The notes: generated from the sequence alone by a model not told the origin. Counted from the stretch's first letter, positions 1 to 8,887 are shown. The stretch: 55,929 nucleotides of DNA from Verrucomicrobiota bacterium (GCA_023443455.1 JAEZUE010000011.1:1-55929), one strand, 5' to 3'. Made by a program: numbers and translations.

Positions 1-379
1 CAGCGCGAATCTCCATCTCTCGACTACGCCCGGAAATCAGGAAAGCCCTTCCTCTCTCGTCAGCCCTCCGCACGCTGAACACCAGCGCCTTGCGTCAGCC
101 GTGCCCGCCCTATGGGATGCTTGTGAAGTAGGTCCAGTCTGCGACTGGACCATTTGGACCGGTCGCAGACCGGTCCTACTTGGACGTGATCGTGCACGCG
201 CGTTTGTGCGGGTAGCGAGCTCTGCGGCGTGTGGCCGCGATGGCGGAGGGCAGCGCGGGTGGAGGTGTGGAGTCGCCCAGTTATGTGGACAAAATGTGAA
301 GCACTTTTCCTTCCCTTCGGAGCGGTGCGCCGGCAGCTTTTGCGCACCCCTAAGTCCTCCTCTGCTGCCCCCCACAAAT
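1..379. other. Leading stretch without a convincing gene
   Basis: No open frame here has a start, composition or domain that I trust. The only structure seen is the palindromic repeat at 128-179. The stretch may be the downstream or upstream flank of a gene lying outside the window. Confidence 0.4.
128..179. repeat. Palindromic repeat, type D (two hairpins)
   Basis: Two adjacent hairpins, GGTCCAGTCTGCGACTGGACC-like and GGACCGGTCGCAGACCGGTCC-like, which are also imperfect reverse complements of each other, so the whole element folds as a paired REP-like structure bounded by GTAGG and CCTAC. A single half of the same family recurs at 1481-1504, inside a coding gene. Confidence 0.7.
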
Positions 380-574
380 ATGGATCCCGCAGATTGCTCC
401 GCTGATAACTCCGTCTCGTCGCCCCGCTTTCGCGTCCTGCCCCGGCTGCACTCGGCCGACGACGATGCGCCGCCCTTCTTCGTCCAGTTCAGCCGCGACG
501 GAAGGTCGCTCGAGCTGCTGACGCCGAACACTCGGGAGAACTACTCGGCGGTGCCCGGTCCCGCAGCGGGCTGA
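380..574 (+). CDS. Small hypothetical protein (64 aa)
   Basis: Reads from an ATG at 380 to a TGA at 572-574. The middle of the product (FRVLPRLHSADDDAPPFFVQ and following) is less repetitive than random GC-rich frames and resembles a compact folded domain. The last residues are Pro/Gly/Ala. No family is recognised and no signal peptide or membrane segment is seen. A longer frame opens upstream, but it runs through the type D repeat and is unlikely to be coding. It lies convergent to the ABC permease gene that ends at 663. Confidence 0.4.
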   Translation: MDPADCSADNSVSSPRFRVLPRLHSADDDAPPFFVQFSRDGRSLELLTPNTRENYSAVPGPAAG

Positions 575-662
575 GCAAGTGAGGCGCTCTTTCCGGATGG
601 CCCGGATTGGATTCACTCGGAGGCGGGGAGGGGCGAGCTGAAGCCACGCCCCGCGTTGCCTC

Positions 663-1946
663 TCACACCCGGAACCAGCGGCCGGCGGCCACGGTGGCCA
701 CGGCGCCGAAGCCGCACAGGACCGCGACCGCGGGCAGAACCGAAGAGAAGCTGTCGCCGAACGTGATCACGCGGTGGAGGCCGTCGAGTGCCCAACCGGC
801 GGGTACGCAGTGCGAGGCGAACTTCATGGCCGCCGGGGCGAACTCCAGCGGGAACCAGCAACCGCCGAGCGCGGCCATTAGGAGACTGGTCAACACACAG
901 ATGCCGACGACACGGTCCGGGGTCTCGAAGAGCGAGCCGATGAGCACGCCCAGAGCCGAGGCGACCCAGGCGAACACGAGCAGGACGAGCAGCACGCCGG
1001 GCAGGTTGGCGCCGAGGTTGAGGTGGAAGGCGAACTTTCCGACCGCGAGGAAGAAGACGATCTGCACCACGCCGAGCAGCCAGAGGCCGTAGAGCTGGCC
1101 GGTCACGAGCTCGCCTCGGCGCACGGGCAGCGTGAGCAGCCGCTTGAGCACGCCGCTGCGGCGCGTGGCGGCCACGGTGGAGCCGCCGAAGATGAGCAGG
1201 TTCATCATCAGGAAGTTCACCAGATTGCCGGGCAGCGAGAACCCGAAGCCGCTCGGCACCTGGCGCGGATCGGCGTATTTGGCATCGAGCGACACGAGGT
1301 CGGGGCGCTCCTGCAGCGCTTTGAGGGACTCGGCGGTCGGCGGCCAGGTGGAAGGGCTGGCGGAGTCGAGGGTAGCAGGCAGGGACGCCTGCGCCACGGT
1401 CGGGCTGGCAGGATCGGGGGTGGCGCCGGCCTCCGCGCCGGCGGGTAGGGTCGCGGCAGGGGGAGCTGCGGCAGCGCTCGGGTCCGGTCGGAGACCGGAC
1501 CTACTTGTCGTCTCGAACAGATAGGAGTTGAGCGCGACGAGGGCGCGGACCATGCGCACCTCGACGATCATCTCGTTGCCCGGATTCTCCGAGGCGGAGC
1601 CGGGGAGGAATTCGACGTGGGTCGACTGCTTCGCGAGCACGCGCGTGGTGAAGTCGGCGGGGATGACGATGCGTTTCACCGGCTTGTGCTTCGTGTCCTT
1701 GAGCGGATCGAGACGCCACAGGCCCTGGGCGGAGAGCTCGTCGATGAAGGTCTGGCCGAGGAAGCCGGTGTCGTGGTTCTCGATCAGGACCGGCGGGAAG
1801 CGGTTCGAGGCCTTGCCGCCGCCGTAGGAGATGAACGACATGCCGACGATCATCGCGAGGGGGAGCGCGAAGAGCCAGATGTAGGCGGCGCGGTTCTTCA
1901 GGAAGAGCCGCAGCTCGTTGTGGCCGATGGTGAGGATGTTTCTCAT
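663..1946 (-). CDS. ABC-2 type transporter permease with in-frame palindromic repeats
   Basis: Membrane subunit (427 aa) of an ABC-2 exporter. One N-terminal membrane helix (about residues 17-38) is followed by a large extracytoplasmic domain and five C-terminal helices from about residue 220, the usual plan of this family. The start at 1946 is set by a strong AAGGAGG (1953-1959 on this strand) six bases upstream; a longer in-frame start lacks this. Residues about 148-190 are encoded by three successive palindromic repeats (types D, A and B) and read RSGLRPD, LPAGAEAGAT and VAQASLPA in a Pro/Ala-rich linker inside the extracytoplasmic domain. It follows the second permease by 109 bases. The substrate cannot be told from sequence; drug or polymer export is typical. 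Confidence 0.9.
   Translation of the reverse strand: MRNILTIGHNELRLFLKNRAAYIWLFALPLAMIVGMSFISYGGGKASNRFPPVLIENHDTGFLGQTFIDELSAQGLWRLDPLKDTKHKPVKRIVIPADFTTRVLAKQSTHVEFLPGSASENPGNEMIVEVRMVRALVALNSYLFETTSRSGLRPDPSAAAAPPAATLPAGAEAGATPDPASPTVAQASLPATLDSASPSTWPPTAESLKALQERPDLVSLDAKYADPRQVPSGFGFSLPGNLVNFLMMNLLIFGGSTVAATRRSGVLKRLLTLPVRRGELVTGQLYGLWLLGVVQIVFFLAVGKFAFHLNLGANLPGVLLVLLVFAWVASALGVLIGSLFETPDRVVGICVLTSLLMAALGGCWFPLEFAPAAMKFASHCVPAGWALDGLHRVITFGDSFSSVLPAVAVLCGFGAVATVAAGRWFRV
1375..1504. repeat. Types B, A and D palindromes inside the permease gene
   Basis: Three palindromic elements lie side by side within coding sequence: B at 1375-1399 (GCAGGC..GCCTGC stem), A at 1420-1443 (GCCGGC-based stem) and a D half at 1481-1504 (GGTCCGGT..ACCGGACC). 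All match intergenic copies elsewhere in the window. The reading frame stays open through all three. Confidence 0.85.
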
Positions 1947-2055
1947 GCCCGGCCTCCTTTCGCCTTGGCAAATGGGTAGGGCGAACCGTCCCGGTGAGCC
2001 GCGGCTCGGCGGGGACGCCTCGCCCAACCTCGATCCGAATGCAACGGACGCTCGT

Positions 2056-3324
2056 TCACGCGCGGCCTCCTTTCGCGAAGTGGCGGCGGAAAAGCACCGC
2101 GGCGAGCGTGAGCAATGCCGCGCCGACGATCGTGAGTTTCAATGTGGCCATGGCCCAGGGCGCGCCCGCTCCGTATTCGAGCGACCGGGCCGTCGAGACG
2201 AACCAATGGGTGGGGAGCGCGGGGAGCACGAAGCGGTGGAAGACGGGAGGGAACTGGTCGATGGGGAACGCGCAGCCGCCGGCCATGCCGAGCACCATGC
2301 TCACCATCGAGCGGATCGCCTCGCCCTTGCGCTGGTCGGGAATCCACGCGACGAGCACGGCCATCACCCCGGTGGTGCAGAACGCGAACGCGCCACAGAG
2401 GAGGGCGAGTTGCAGCGGCTGGTGCCACGTGACCCCGAAGACGAGCGCACCACCACCGAAGAGGATGACCGAGCAGAGCAGGAGCATCATGGTCGCGAAT
2501 ACGACCTTCGAGACGAGGAACGAGGCGAGCGACACGTGCAGTGTCTGGAATCGCGCGAGGGTGCGCAGCTCGATCTCACGGTGGAGGTCGCCCATGCCGA
2601 TGCTGCCGAGGAAGAGCAGGAACATCGCGGCCATGCCGATCAGGAGGTGGCCGAAGAGGTTGAACCCGCTGTCGGAGGGTTTGCCGGACGACTCCCCGGC
2701 GCCGGGTGCGGAGGAGTCGGGCTTTTTGTACCCGATCAGTGGTGTCTCGACGAGCGGGGCCAGCTCGTCGAAGCGGCCGACCCAGCGCAGGATCATCGCG
2801 TTGCGCGCGGTGGTGTCGAGATCGCCGCCCAGGGCGGCGCGCAGATCCTTCAGCTCGGGGGCGAAGTTGCGCCCGAGGGCGTCGAGCGCGGTCGAGAGGG
2901 CGCCGAGGCCTTCCTCGAGCAGCGTGGGCTTGATCGACTCGGCGGGGTTCTTGATCAGCTCGAGGGTGACGGGGGTGTTGTCGAGGAAGTCGTCGGTGAA
3001 GCCGAGCGGGATGACGATCACGCCGCTGAGCTTGTTGCCCTTCAGCTCGGCGAACGCCGGAATCCGTTCCATCAACACCGGCTCGAGCTGGCGGGCGGCC
3101 TGGTCCTGATTGAGGCTGCCGCGCAGGAAACGGCTGACGATGGTGTTGTCCTCGTCGACGACGGCGAAGCGCACGCGGCCGAGCATCTTTTCGCCATTTG
3201 CCGCGCCTCCGAAGGCGAGACCGATGATGGCGACGACGAGGAACGGGATGGCCAGGTTGATCAGCCACGGCCACGGGTTGCGCCGGGCGCGGGCGAAGTC
3301 CTTGGCGAGCAGGGCGAGGAGCAT
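2056..3324 (-). CDS. ABC-2 type transporter permease
   Basis: Second membrane subunit (422 aa) of the exporter. It begins MLLALLAKDFARARRNPWPW and has one N-terminal helix (about 20-43), a large extracytoplasmic region with no repeat insertion, and five further helices in the C-terminal half, including a segment rich in Leu, Phe and Gly (LFLGSIGMG). The start at 3324 lies five bases downstream of the ATPase stop codon (3330), so the two genes are very probably co-transcribed and translationally linked. With its partner at 663-1946 it likely forms a heterodimeric pore. Its substrate is unknown. Confidence 0.9.
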   Translation of the reverse strand: MLLALLAKDFARARRNPWPWLINLAIPFLVVAIIGLAFGGAANGEKMLGRVRFAVVDEDNTIVSRFLRGSLNQDQAARQLEPVLMERIPAFAELKGNKLSGVIVIPLGFTDDFLDNTPVTLELIKNPAESIKPTLLEEGLGALSTALDALGRNFAPELKDLRAALGGDLDTTARNAMILRWVGRFDELAPLVETPLIGYKKPDSSAPGAGESSGKPSDSGFNLFGHLLIGMAAMFLLFLGSIGMGDLHREIELRTLARFQTLHVSLASFLVSKVVFATMMLLLCSVILFGGGALVFGVTWHQPLQLALLCGAFAFCTTGVMAVLVAWIPDQRKGEAIRSMVSMVLGMAGGCAFPIDQFPPVFHRFVLPALPTHWFVSTARSLEYGAGAPWAMATLKLTIVGAALLTLAAVLFRRHFAKGGRA

Positions 3325-3329
3325 GGCAG

Positions 3330-4346
3330 TTACTCGCGGAGGTCGCGGCCGGTGAGTTGGAGGAAGACGTCGTTGAGGCTCGGGCGCTTGAGGGAGACGT
3401 TCTCGACCGGGACCGGCAGGGCGAGCAGCTCGCGCAGGCAGTCGGCCGGGTCGCGCGCGGAGGTCGCGTGTGAACCGGAGGGGCCGGAATTTGCAGGCAG
3501 GGACGCCTGCGCCACGCCCGGGGAGTCCGAGCGGGGCGTGGGCAAAGCGGCGACGACGAGCTGGTGGTCCTTGTGCTGGATCACGCGGAAATGTTCGCGG
3601 AAGCCCGCCCAGTTCTCGGGCTGCACGCCGGCCCAGTCGCCCTCGAGCGTGAAGAGGCGGTCGCCGCCGAGGCGCTGCTGGAGCTCGGCCAGTGTGCCCT
3701 CGGCGTGGACACGGCCGTGGTCGACGATGCCGATGCGGTCGCACAGCGACTCGGCCTCCTCGAGGTAGTGCGTGGTGTAGAGCACGCCCACGCCCTCGGC
3801 ACGCAGGCCGCGGATGAACTCGAGGATGTTGAGGCGCGCCTGCGGATCGATGCCCACGGTCGGCTCGTCGAGCAGGAGCAGCTTCGGACGGTGGAGCAGG
3901 GCACAGCCCAGGTTCACGCGGCGTTTCATGCCGCCCGAAAAGTTCTTCACGGCATCCTTGGCGCGGTCTGCGAGGGCGAGCTGGGTGAGAAGCTCGTGCG
4001 CGCGGGACTTCGCGGCGCGGGAGTCGAGTCCGGCCAGGCGTCCCCAAAATTCAAGGTTCTCGAAGGCGCTGAGCTCCTCGTAGAGCGCGAGCTCCTGCGG
4101 TACCACGCCCATCAGGCGCTTGGCCGCCTGCGGGTCGGCGGCGTAGGGCCGGCCGCCGACGGAGACCGTGCCGCTGTCGGGCGCGAGCAGGCCGGAGATC
4201 ATCGAGATCGTCGTGGTTTTTCCGGCACCGTTGGGGCCGAGCAGGCCGTAGATCTCGCCGGGGTGGACGGCGAAGCTCACGTCCGCGACCGCGCGGGTGG
4301 AGCCGAAGGCCTTGGAGAGGCGGTCGACTTGAAGCAGGGGCGACAT
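3330..4346 (-). CDS. ABC transporter ATP-binding protein with in-frame repeat
   Basis: Cytoplasmic ATPase (338 aa) that powers the adjacent permeases. Walker A is GPNGAGKTT near residue 38-46, the ABC signature is FSGGMKRR, and Walker B is LLLLDEPT, followed by the switch His in TTHYLEEAE. The N-terminus MSPLLQVDRLSKAF is standard for the family, so I chose 4346 over an in-frame start at 4397; neither has a good ribosome site. Between the nucleotide-binding core and the conserved C-terminal SLNDVFLQLTGRDL tail, residues about 277-285 read VAQASLPA and are encoded by a type B palindrome. The gene heads the three-gene unit. Confidence 0.93.
   Translation of the reverse strand: MSPLLQVDRLSKAFGSTRAVADVSFAVHPGEIYGLLGPNGAGKTTTISMISGLLAPDSGTVSVGGRPYAADPQAAKRLMGVVPQELALYEELSAFENLEFWGRLAGLDSRAAKSRAHELLTQLALADRAKDAVKNFSGGMKRRVNLGCALLHRPKLLLLDEPTVGIDPQARLNILEFIRGLRAEGVGVLYTTHYLEEAESLCDRIGIVDHGRVHAEGTLAELQQRLGGDRLFTLEGDWAGVQPENWAGFREHFRVIQHKDHQLVVAALPTPRSDSPGVAQASLPANSGPSGSHATSARDPADCLRELLALPVPVENVSLKRPSLNDVFLQLTGRDLRE
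3493..3517. repeat. Type B palindrome inside the ABC ATPase gene
   Basis: Canonical GCAGGCAGGGACGCCTGCGC element within coding sequence, translated on the minus strand as VAQASLPA, the same frame as in the neighbouring permease gene. Confidence 0.85.
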
Positions 4347-4411
4347 GGTCGGGAGGTTGGCGTGGTGTCGCGGCGGAGTCGAGTGGCCGAAAGTCATGGC
4401 GAGGGCGGGGC

Positions 4412-4435
4412 GACGCAGGCAGGTGCGCCTGCGTC
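4412..4435. repeat. Type B-like palindrome, variant loop
   Basis: Perfect nine-base stems GACGCAGGC and GCCTGCGTC around AGGTGC, upstream of the ABC operon. It has the same orientation as the canonical type B copies. Confidence 0.7.
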
Positions 4436-4569
4436 AGGGTTTCGGGGCGTGGCAAGGTGCGGAAATTGAACCACCCGGGTCGCGTCCGACACCGGGCGGG
4501 TTTTCGTGCTGATACAGTCCCGAACACACGCGCGATCTCCGCGCGGTTGCAGAAATCTTTCGCCCTCGC

Positions 4570-4944
4570 CTACGCCAGGCCGCGGCGGGCGACCTCCTCC
4601 TCGTTCCAACCGAGGTAGTGGCCGAGTTCGTGGAGGTAGGTGATGCGGACCTCGTCGCGGTAGATCGCGAGGTCGCCGTCGGAGTGGTCCCAGAGGTTTT
4701 CGAGGAAGAGCAGGATCTGGGAGGGCAGCGCGGGTGCCGCTTCGGCGCCGTGCAGCAGGTCGGGGCCGACGAAGAGCCCGAGGATGTCGGGTTCGACGTT
4801 TTCATCCTCGAGCATCGGGCCTTCGGGAAACGGTTCGAGCGAGACGGGCAACGCGTCGGCCAGCACGCGGATTTCGTCGGGCAACCGTGCGCGGGTGTGG
4901 TCGACCGTTTCCTGGGCGATGCGGCAGAGCTCTTTCCACGTCAT
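4570..4944 (-). CDS. Metallopeptidase family protein (zincin-like, DUF1025 type)
   Basis: Small soluble protein (124 aa) with the zinc-peptidase motif HELGHYLGW near its C-terminus and a conserved downstream Glu pair (NEEEV). This matches the short zincin-like family PF06262, normally about 115-130 aa, which supports the start MTWKELCRIAQ at 4944 rather than the longer in-frame start. No signal peptide is seen, so it is probably cytoplasmic. The physiological substrate of the family is not known. It stands between the ABC operon and a small membrane protein gene on the same strand. Confidence 0.85.
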   Translation of the reverse strand: MTWKELCRIAQETVDHTRARLPDEIRVLADALPVSLEPFPEGPMLEDENVEPDILGLFVGPDLLHGAEAAPALPSQILLFLENLWDHSDGDLAIYRDEVRITYLHELGHYLGWNEEEVARRGLA

Positions 4945-5106
4945 GCGACGCTGGTCTGGCGCGGGATCATCCGAGGGGCAACCGTGGAGCGCGGGCTCGG
5001 CCGCGGCGGCGGTTTCAGCCGGCGGGAGGCAACGAGGCACTTGGCGGCTGGTGGTCCTGTCTGCGGGTGGGCGGAGGCCCGGATTTCGTTGTCACCAGAA
5101 TTTGGT

Positions 5107-5439
5107 TCATGCGGCGACGGTCGGCCGCGACAGGCGCTGCACGAGCTTGATGGGCAGCACGATCAACGCGGCGAGGATCAGGAACGGCAGGGCGAGCGGC
5201 AGGGCCACGGCGATCGCGACGCAGGCCAGGGCCAGCAGGAGGGCGAGAACGGCCAGCGCGGCGCTCCCACCGCCGACAATCGCCAGTCCCAAAATCAGGA
5301 AACCGACGAGGGTGAGCGCGGCCATCATGGTGAGCCCGCCGACGATTCCGCCGCAAAGTGCGCTGACGATCTCGGGGAGGGCGAAGAGCACAACAACCAT
5401 GAGACCAAGGAGAAGCGTGACCTTCAGAACTGTTTTCAT
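5107..5439 (-). CDS. Small hydrophobic membrane protein (110 aa)
   Basis: Begins MKTVLKVTLLLGLMVVVLF and is almost entirely hydrophobic: three to four Ala/Leu/Val/Gly-rich membrane segments, ending in a basic tail (KLVQRLSRPTVAA). No family motif is recognised. The ATG at 5439 follows a sequence without a clear Shine-Dalgarno. It is the same orientation as the metallopeptidase gene downstream. Confidence 0.7.
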   Translation of the reverse strand: MKTVLKVTLLLGLMVVVLFALPEIVSALCGGIVGGLTMMAALTLVGFLILGLAIVGGGSAALAVLALLLALACVAIAVALPLALPFLILAALIVLPIKLVQRLSRPTVAA

Positions 5440-5587
5440 GACCGGTAGCACCCGGCTGGTCCGAAAAAGTTGCAGGAAAGATGCGAGCGGGCCCGCTTCC
5501 TGCAATGAAGGGCGGCGATGATCGAATCCTACCACTTGTGACCGCCACCGGGCGCACCGGCGCCGGTCACGCGCAACACGACCGAAC

Positions 5588-5767
5588 ATGAAAACACACC
5601 TGGACCGCCTGCTCGCTTCCTCACCCGAAACCTCGCTGCTCGACGCGCTTCTGCTGATCGTCGCCGGCGCCGCGCTCGAGTCGCAGACTCGTGGCGAAGT
5701 GAAACCGTTCGGCAAGCAGCGCCTCACTTTACGCACGCTCAACGCCCGCCACGCCGGCGCACATTGA
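5588..5767 (+). CDS. Possible small protein (59 aa)
   Basis: An ATG at 5588 opens a 59-codon frame starting MKTHLDRLLASSPETSLLDA and ending at a TGA at 5765-5767. The first half is an amphipathic Leu-rich helix, the second half basic. It lies divergent from the small membrane protein gene (start 5439), leaving room for promoters. No homologue is recognised, and this could be chance. Confidence 0.4.
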   Translation: MKTHLDRLLASSPETSLLDALLLIVAGAALESQTRGEVKPFGKQRLTLRTLNARHAGAH

Positions 5768-5959
5768 GGCGGGGCTCCGCGGCGGCCGAGAAGCCGAACG
5801 GCGGCGCCGTCCAGCTGATGTAGTAGCCTCGTGAGGGCATTGCGCCGGGACCGGATTGGGGCAACCCGGTCGGCTTTTCCGTCGATCCCGCGGCTTGTCT
5901 GCGGCGCGTCGACGGGCAACGTTGGGGGCAACGGCGGCGGTCTCCGCCGGTTGCCCCCT

Positions 5960-7204
5960 ATGCCCCCAATCGCCGAATACCACTCCGAACTGCGCTTCGC
6001 GCTCGCGCTGGCGCTCGGTTTTCTCATCGGTCTCGAACGTGAGCGTTCGGGGGCGACGAAGCAGAGCCGCATCTTCGCCGGCGTGCGCACGTTCACGCTG
6101 GTGAGCCTGTTCGGCTTCGCCTGTGCGTGGCTGCACAACCTCGGACTCACCGCCGCGGTGCCCGTGGGTCTGGTCGCCGTCGCGGGCATGGCCGCGCTCG
6201 AGTACCACGCCAAGCAGCTGGAGAACCGCGTGGGCTGGACGACCGAGGCGGCGGTGCTTTTGACGTATGCGATCGGCGTGCTCGCGCTGCTCGGGCCGCC
6301 GTGGGTGGCGTTGGCGCTGGGCATCATCGGCACGCTGCTGCTGTCGGAGAAGTCGCGCATCGAGGGGCTGGTGGAGTCGCTCGACAACGCCGAGTTCCTC
6401 GCGGTGCTGAAGTTCCTGATCGTGACGGCGCTGGTGCTGCCGGTGGTGCCGGACAAGGCGTTCACCGTGTATGCGATCAATCCGCACAAGTTGTGGTGGA
6501 TCGTGGTGATGGTGTCGTCGGTGGGGTTCGCCGGCTACTTCATGATCAAGAAGCTCGGCATGCGCTTCGGCTGGTGGCTTTCGGGGCTGGCGGGCGGGAT
6601 CGTGTCGAGCACGGCGGTGAGCGTGGCCTCGGGCCGCATCGCGCAGCGGCAGCCCGAGCAGGCGCGCCATGCGCTGCAGGCGGCGGTCCTCGCGAGCAGC
6701 GTGATGTACCTGCGTATTCTGGCGCTGGTGGCGTTTCTGAACGCGGCCTTCGTGCCGGTGCTGGCGTGGAGGCTCGGGGCGCTGTCGGCGACGGGCTTCG
6801 CGATCGCGTGGCTGGTGCGGCCGCGCGACGAGCCGGTGGCCCGCGGGCCGGTGGGTTCGTTGCAGAACCCGTTCGAGATCCTGCCCGCGCTGTTGTTCGC
6901 GGGGCTGTTCGTGGTGTTGATGGTCGCGACGAAGCTGGTGCAGGCGCAGTTCGGCGGTTCGGCGCTGCTGGGGCTTGCGGCAGTGGTGGGTGTGGTCGAC
7001 ATCGACCCGTTCATCCTCTCGCTGGTGCAGAGCAACCCGGCACCCGAGCGGCTGTTCGTGTCGGCGATCCTGGTGGCGATGATGGTCAACACGCTCGCGA
7101 AGGGCATCTACTTCGCGTCGCTGGCCGCTTCGGTGCGGCGGCCGGCGCTGCTGCGTTTCGGGCTGTGGGCGGCGCTGCACCTGCCGCTGGCGTTTCTGGT
7201 GTGA
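5960..7204 (+). CDS. MgtC/SapB-type membrane protein with DUF4010
   Basis: Integral membrane protein (414 aa) with many helices. The N-terminal segment has the MgtC/YhiD signature LGFLIGLERERSG, and the C-terminal two thirds resemble DUF4010, with repeated Leu/Val/Ala helices and a Gly-rich GGIVSSTAVSVASGR stretch. The start MPPIAEYHSELRF at 5960 puts the first helix where the family has it; the longer upstream frame is low-complexity. Function in this combined family is unproven; MgtC relatives affect magnesium or membrane-potential homeostasis. Confidence 0.88.
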   Translation: MPPIAEYHSELRFALALALGFLIGLERERSGATKQSRIFAGVRTFTLVSLFGFACAWLHNLGLTAAVPVGLVAVAGMAALEYHAKQLENRVGWTTEAAVLLTYAIGVLALLGPPWVALALGIIGTLLLSEKSRIEGLVESLDNAEFLAVLKFLIVTALVLPVVPDKAFTVYAINPHKLWWIVVMVSSVGFAGYFMIKKLGMRFGWWLSGLAGGIVSSTAVSVASGRIAQRQPEQARHALQAAVLASSVMYLRILALVAFLNAAFVPVLAWRLGALSATGFAIAWLVRPRDEPVARGPVGSLQNPFEILPALLFAGLFVVLMVATKLVQAQFGGSALLGLAAVVGVVDIDPFILSLVQSNPAPERLFVSAILVAMMVNTLAKGIYFASLAASVRRPALLRFGLWAALHLPLAFLV

Positions 7205-7268
7205 GCGCGGGCCATGGCGGGGAGCTTCGGGCTCGCGCCGGCTGGCGGCGGTGTTTGAGCATGGGGCC

Positions 7269-7865
7269 ATGCCCGGCACCCCGATCGACCGTCATCTCGC
7301 GAAATTGCGCGCCTGCACGCTTTGCCCGGCCATGCACAAGCCGGTGGTGGTCGGGCGGCCGGTGGCGAGTCGGGTGCTGTTGGTCGGGCAGGCGCCCGGC
7401 GACAAGGAGCCGGTGCTCGGCCGGCCGTTTGCGTGGACCGCGGGCAAGACGCTCTTCAAGTGGTTTCACGAGGCGCTCGGCTGGTCCGAGGACGAGACGC
7501 GCGACCGTGTCTATTTCGCGGCGGTGTGCCGGTGTTTTCCCGGCAAGAAGGCGACCGGCGGCGACCGCGTGCCCGACGACGGGGAGATCGCGAACTGCTC
7601 CCGTTGGCTGGAGGCCGAGGTGAAGCTGCTGAAGCCGCAGCTCGTGGTGGCGGTGGGCAAGCTGGCCATGAACCAGTTCCTCGAACCGGCGCTGCTGACG
7701 GAACGCATCGGGAAGGTGTTCCCGACGCAGTGGCGCGGCCACGCTTTCGACGTGTTGCCGCTGCCGCATCCCTCGGGCGCGTCGCCGTGGCATCGGGTGG
7801 AGCCGGGCAAGACGCTGCTGGCCGAGGCGCTGCGCCGGTTGGCGCAGCATGCGGCGGTGCGGTGA
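7269..7865 (+). CDS. Uracil-DNA glycosylase family protein
   Basis: Base-excision repair enzyme (198 aa) of the family 4/5-like uracil-DNA glycosylase superfamily. It has the N-terminal pair C16-x2-C19, motif 1 VGQAPGDKEPVLGRPF (residues about 39-54), C87 and C89 in AVCRC, which could complete a [4Fe-4S] cluster site, and the C-terminal HPSG motif near residue 173. Start MPGTPIDRHL at 7269; an in-frame GTG lies six codons upstream. Its stop codon ends at 7865, directly against the stop of the opposing gene. Confidence 0.85.
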   Translation: MPGTPIDRHLAKLRACTLCPAMHKPVVVGRPVASRVLLVGQAPGDKEPVLGRPFAWTAGKTLFKWFHEALGWSEDETRDRVYFAAVCRCFPGKKATGGDRVPDDGEIANCSRWLEAEVKLLKPQLVVAVGKLAMNQFLEPALLTERIGKVFPTQWRGHAFDVLPLPHPSGASPWHRVEPGKTLLAEALRRLAQHAAVR

Positions 7866-8723
7866 CTACGGTGTGGGCGGGATGTCGCGGCTCCGGCGGG
7901 CCTCGCGTTTGGCGTCCTCGAGTTCGGAGAGGTCGATGTACTCGACCACGCTCGATTCGCCGATCTCGACCCAGGCGTCGCGGGTGCGGGCGGCGTTGCG
8001 CACGACCGGCTGGGCGGTTTCGCGGCCGATGACGTGCTTGCCGGCGACGACCAGGCGCGGGATCGATTTGGCGAGGCTGGTGCCGGGGGAGGAACAGGCG
8101 ATGCGCGTCTCCCAGAGCTGGATGCGTTCGCCACGCTGGGCGGCGGCGTAGTCGTAGGCGCGCAGCAGCACGGCATAGAGGTTGTCCTGCGTCATCTGCA
8201 GCACGGTCTCGGCGGTGCCGGAGCGGAAACGGCGCCGGAGGACGTCGCCGAAGTCGATGTGCCCGGGGATGATGTTCCGGTCGACGAGGTCGAGCTTGTC
8301 GCCGCCGAGGAAATGCACGCCGGGGCCGGGCCCGAGCAGGCTGTGGCCGTGCGTGCCGAGGATGCCCCACGAGCAGACGATGATCTGGGTGGGGGGATGG
8401 GCGTCGTCGGCGCCGCGGTAGCCCTGGTCGGCGAGGACCTGGGCGATGAGGCGCAGCATCGGTTTCTCCTGCGGGGGCGGGTCGCCGCCGAGCACGATGC
8501 CGGTGTAGGCGCGGAAGCCGGCGTTGACGCCGATGTAGTAGGCGGGTTGCGACGCGGAGACCGGTGGCAGCGCGCGGCCCTCGTCGGTGAAGTCGGTGAC
8601 GGCGACGCTGAGCTTGTCGAGCGGCAGGATGCGCGAGGCGGGCGTCGCCGGCGTTGGTGCCGGGAAAACGGAGACGGGCAGCAGGGCCGCGAGGGTGGTC
8701 AGGAGGAGAAGGGGGCGGGGCAT
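7866..8723 (-). CDS. Exported hypothetical protein (285 aa)
   Basis: Begins with a typical Sec signal peptide (MPRPLLLLTTLAALLPVSVF with cleavage after an Ala-rich segment). The mature part is mixed alpha/beta with no catalytic motif I recognise; conserved-looking segments are YYIGVNAGFRAYTGIVLGG and CSWGILGTHGHSLLGPGPG. The style resembles lipid- or envelope-associated proteins found in verrucomicrobia, but no function can be assigned. It converges on the uracil-DNA glycosylase gene with no bases between the stop codons and lies downstream of the EF-G gene on the same strand. Confidence 0.75.
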   Translation of the reverse strand: MPRPLLLLTTLAALLPVSVFPAPTPATPASRILPLDKLSVAVTDFTDEGRALPPVSASQPAYYIGVNAGFRAYTGIVLGGDPPPQEKPMLRLIAQVLADQGYRGADDAHPPTQIIVCSWGILGTHGHSLLGPGPGVHFLGGDKLDLVDRNIIPGHIDFGDVLRRRFRSGTAETVLQMTQDNLYAVLLRAYDYAAAQRGERIQLWETRIACSSPGTSLAKSIPRLVVAGKHVIGRETAQPVVRNAARTRDAWVEIGESSVVEYIDLSELEDAKREARRSRDIPPTP

Positions 8724-8849
8724 CGGGAGGCGCGTGGGGCGAGAGCGGCGAAGGATGAGCGGCGGCAGGGGCGGAGCCAAGCCGACGTCGGGTGGCGCGG
8801 GGCGGATGCGAGGTCTCCGGCCCTGCCGCAGGCATGGGGGTGGAAACGG

Positions 8850-8887
8850 CGCCGCACCCGGCGCCTCGCGGCGGCACGGGTGCGGCG
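8850..8887 (-). terminator. Possible terminator hairpin after EF-G
   Basis: Perfect 11-base inverted repeat CGCCGCACCCG / CGGGTGCGGCG with a 16-base loop, 22 bases after the EF-G stop codon. On the minus strand it is followed only by a short GTTTCC run, so it could be a weak terminator or merely an mRNA-stabilising hairpin. Confidence 0.4.

Noticed and set aside
1..600. Overlapping frames on both strands in the first 600 bases
   Set aside because: Low-complexity and overlapping the palindromic repeat; only the small frame from 380 looks protein-like.
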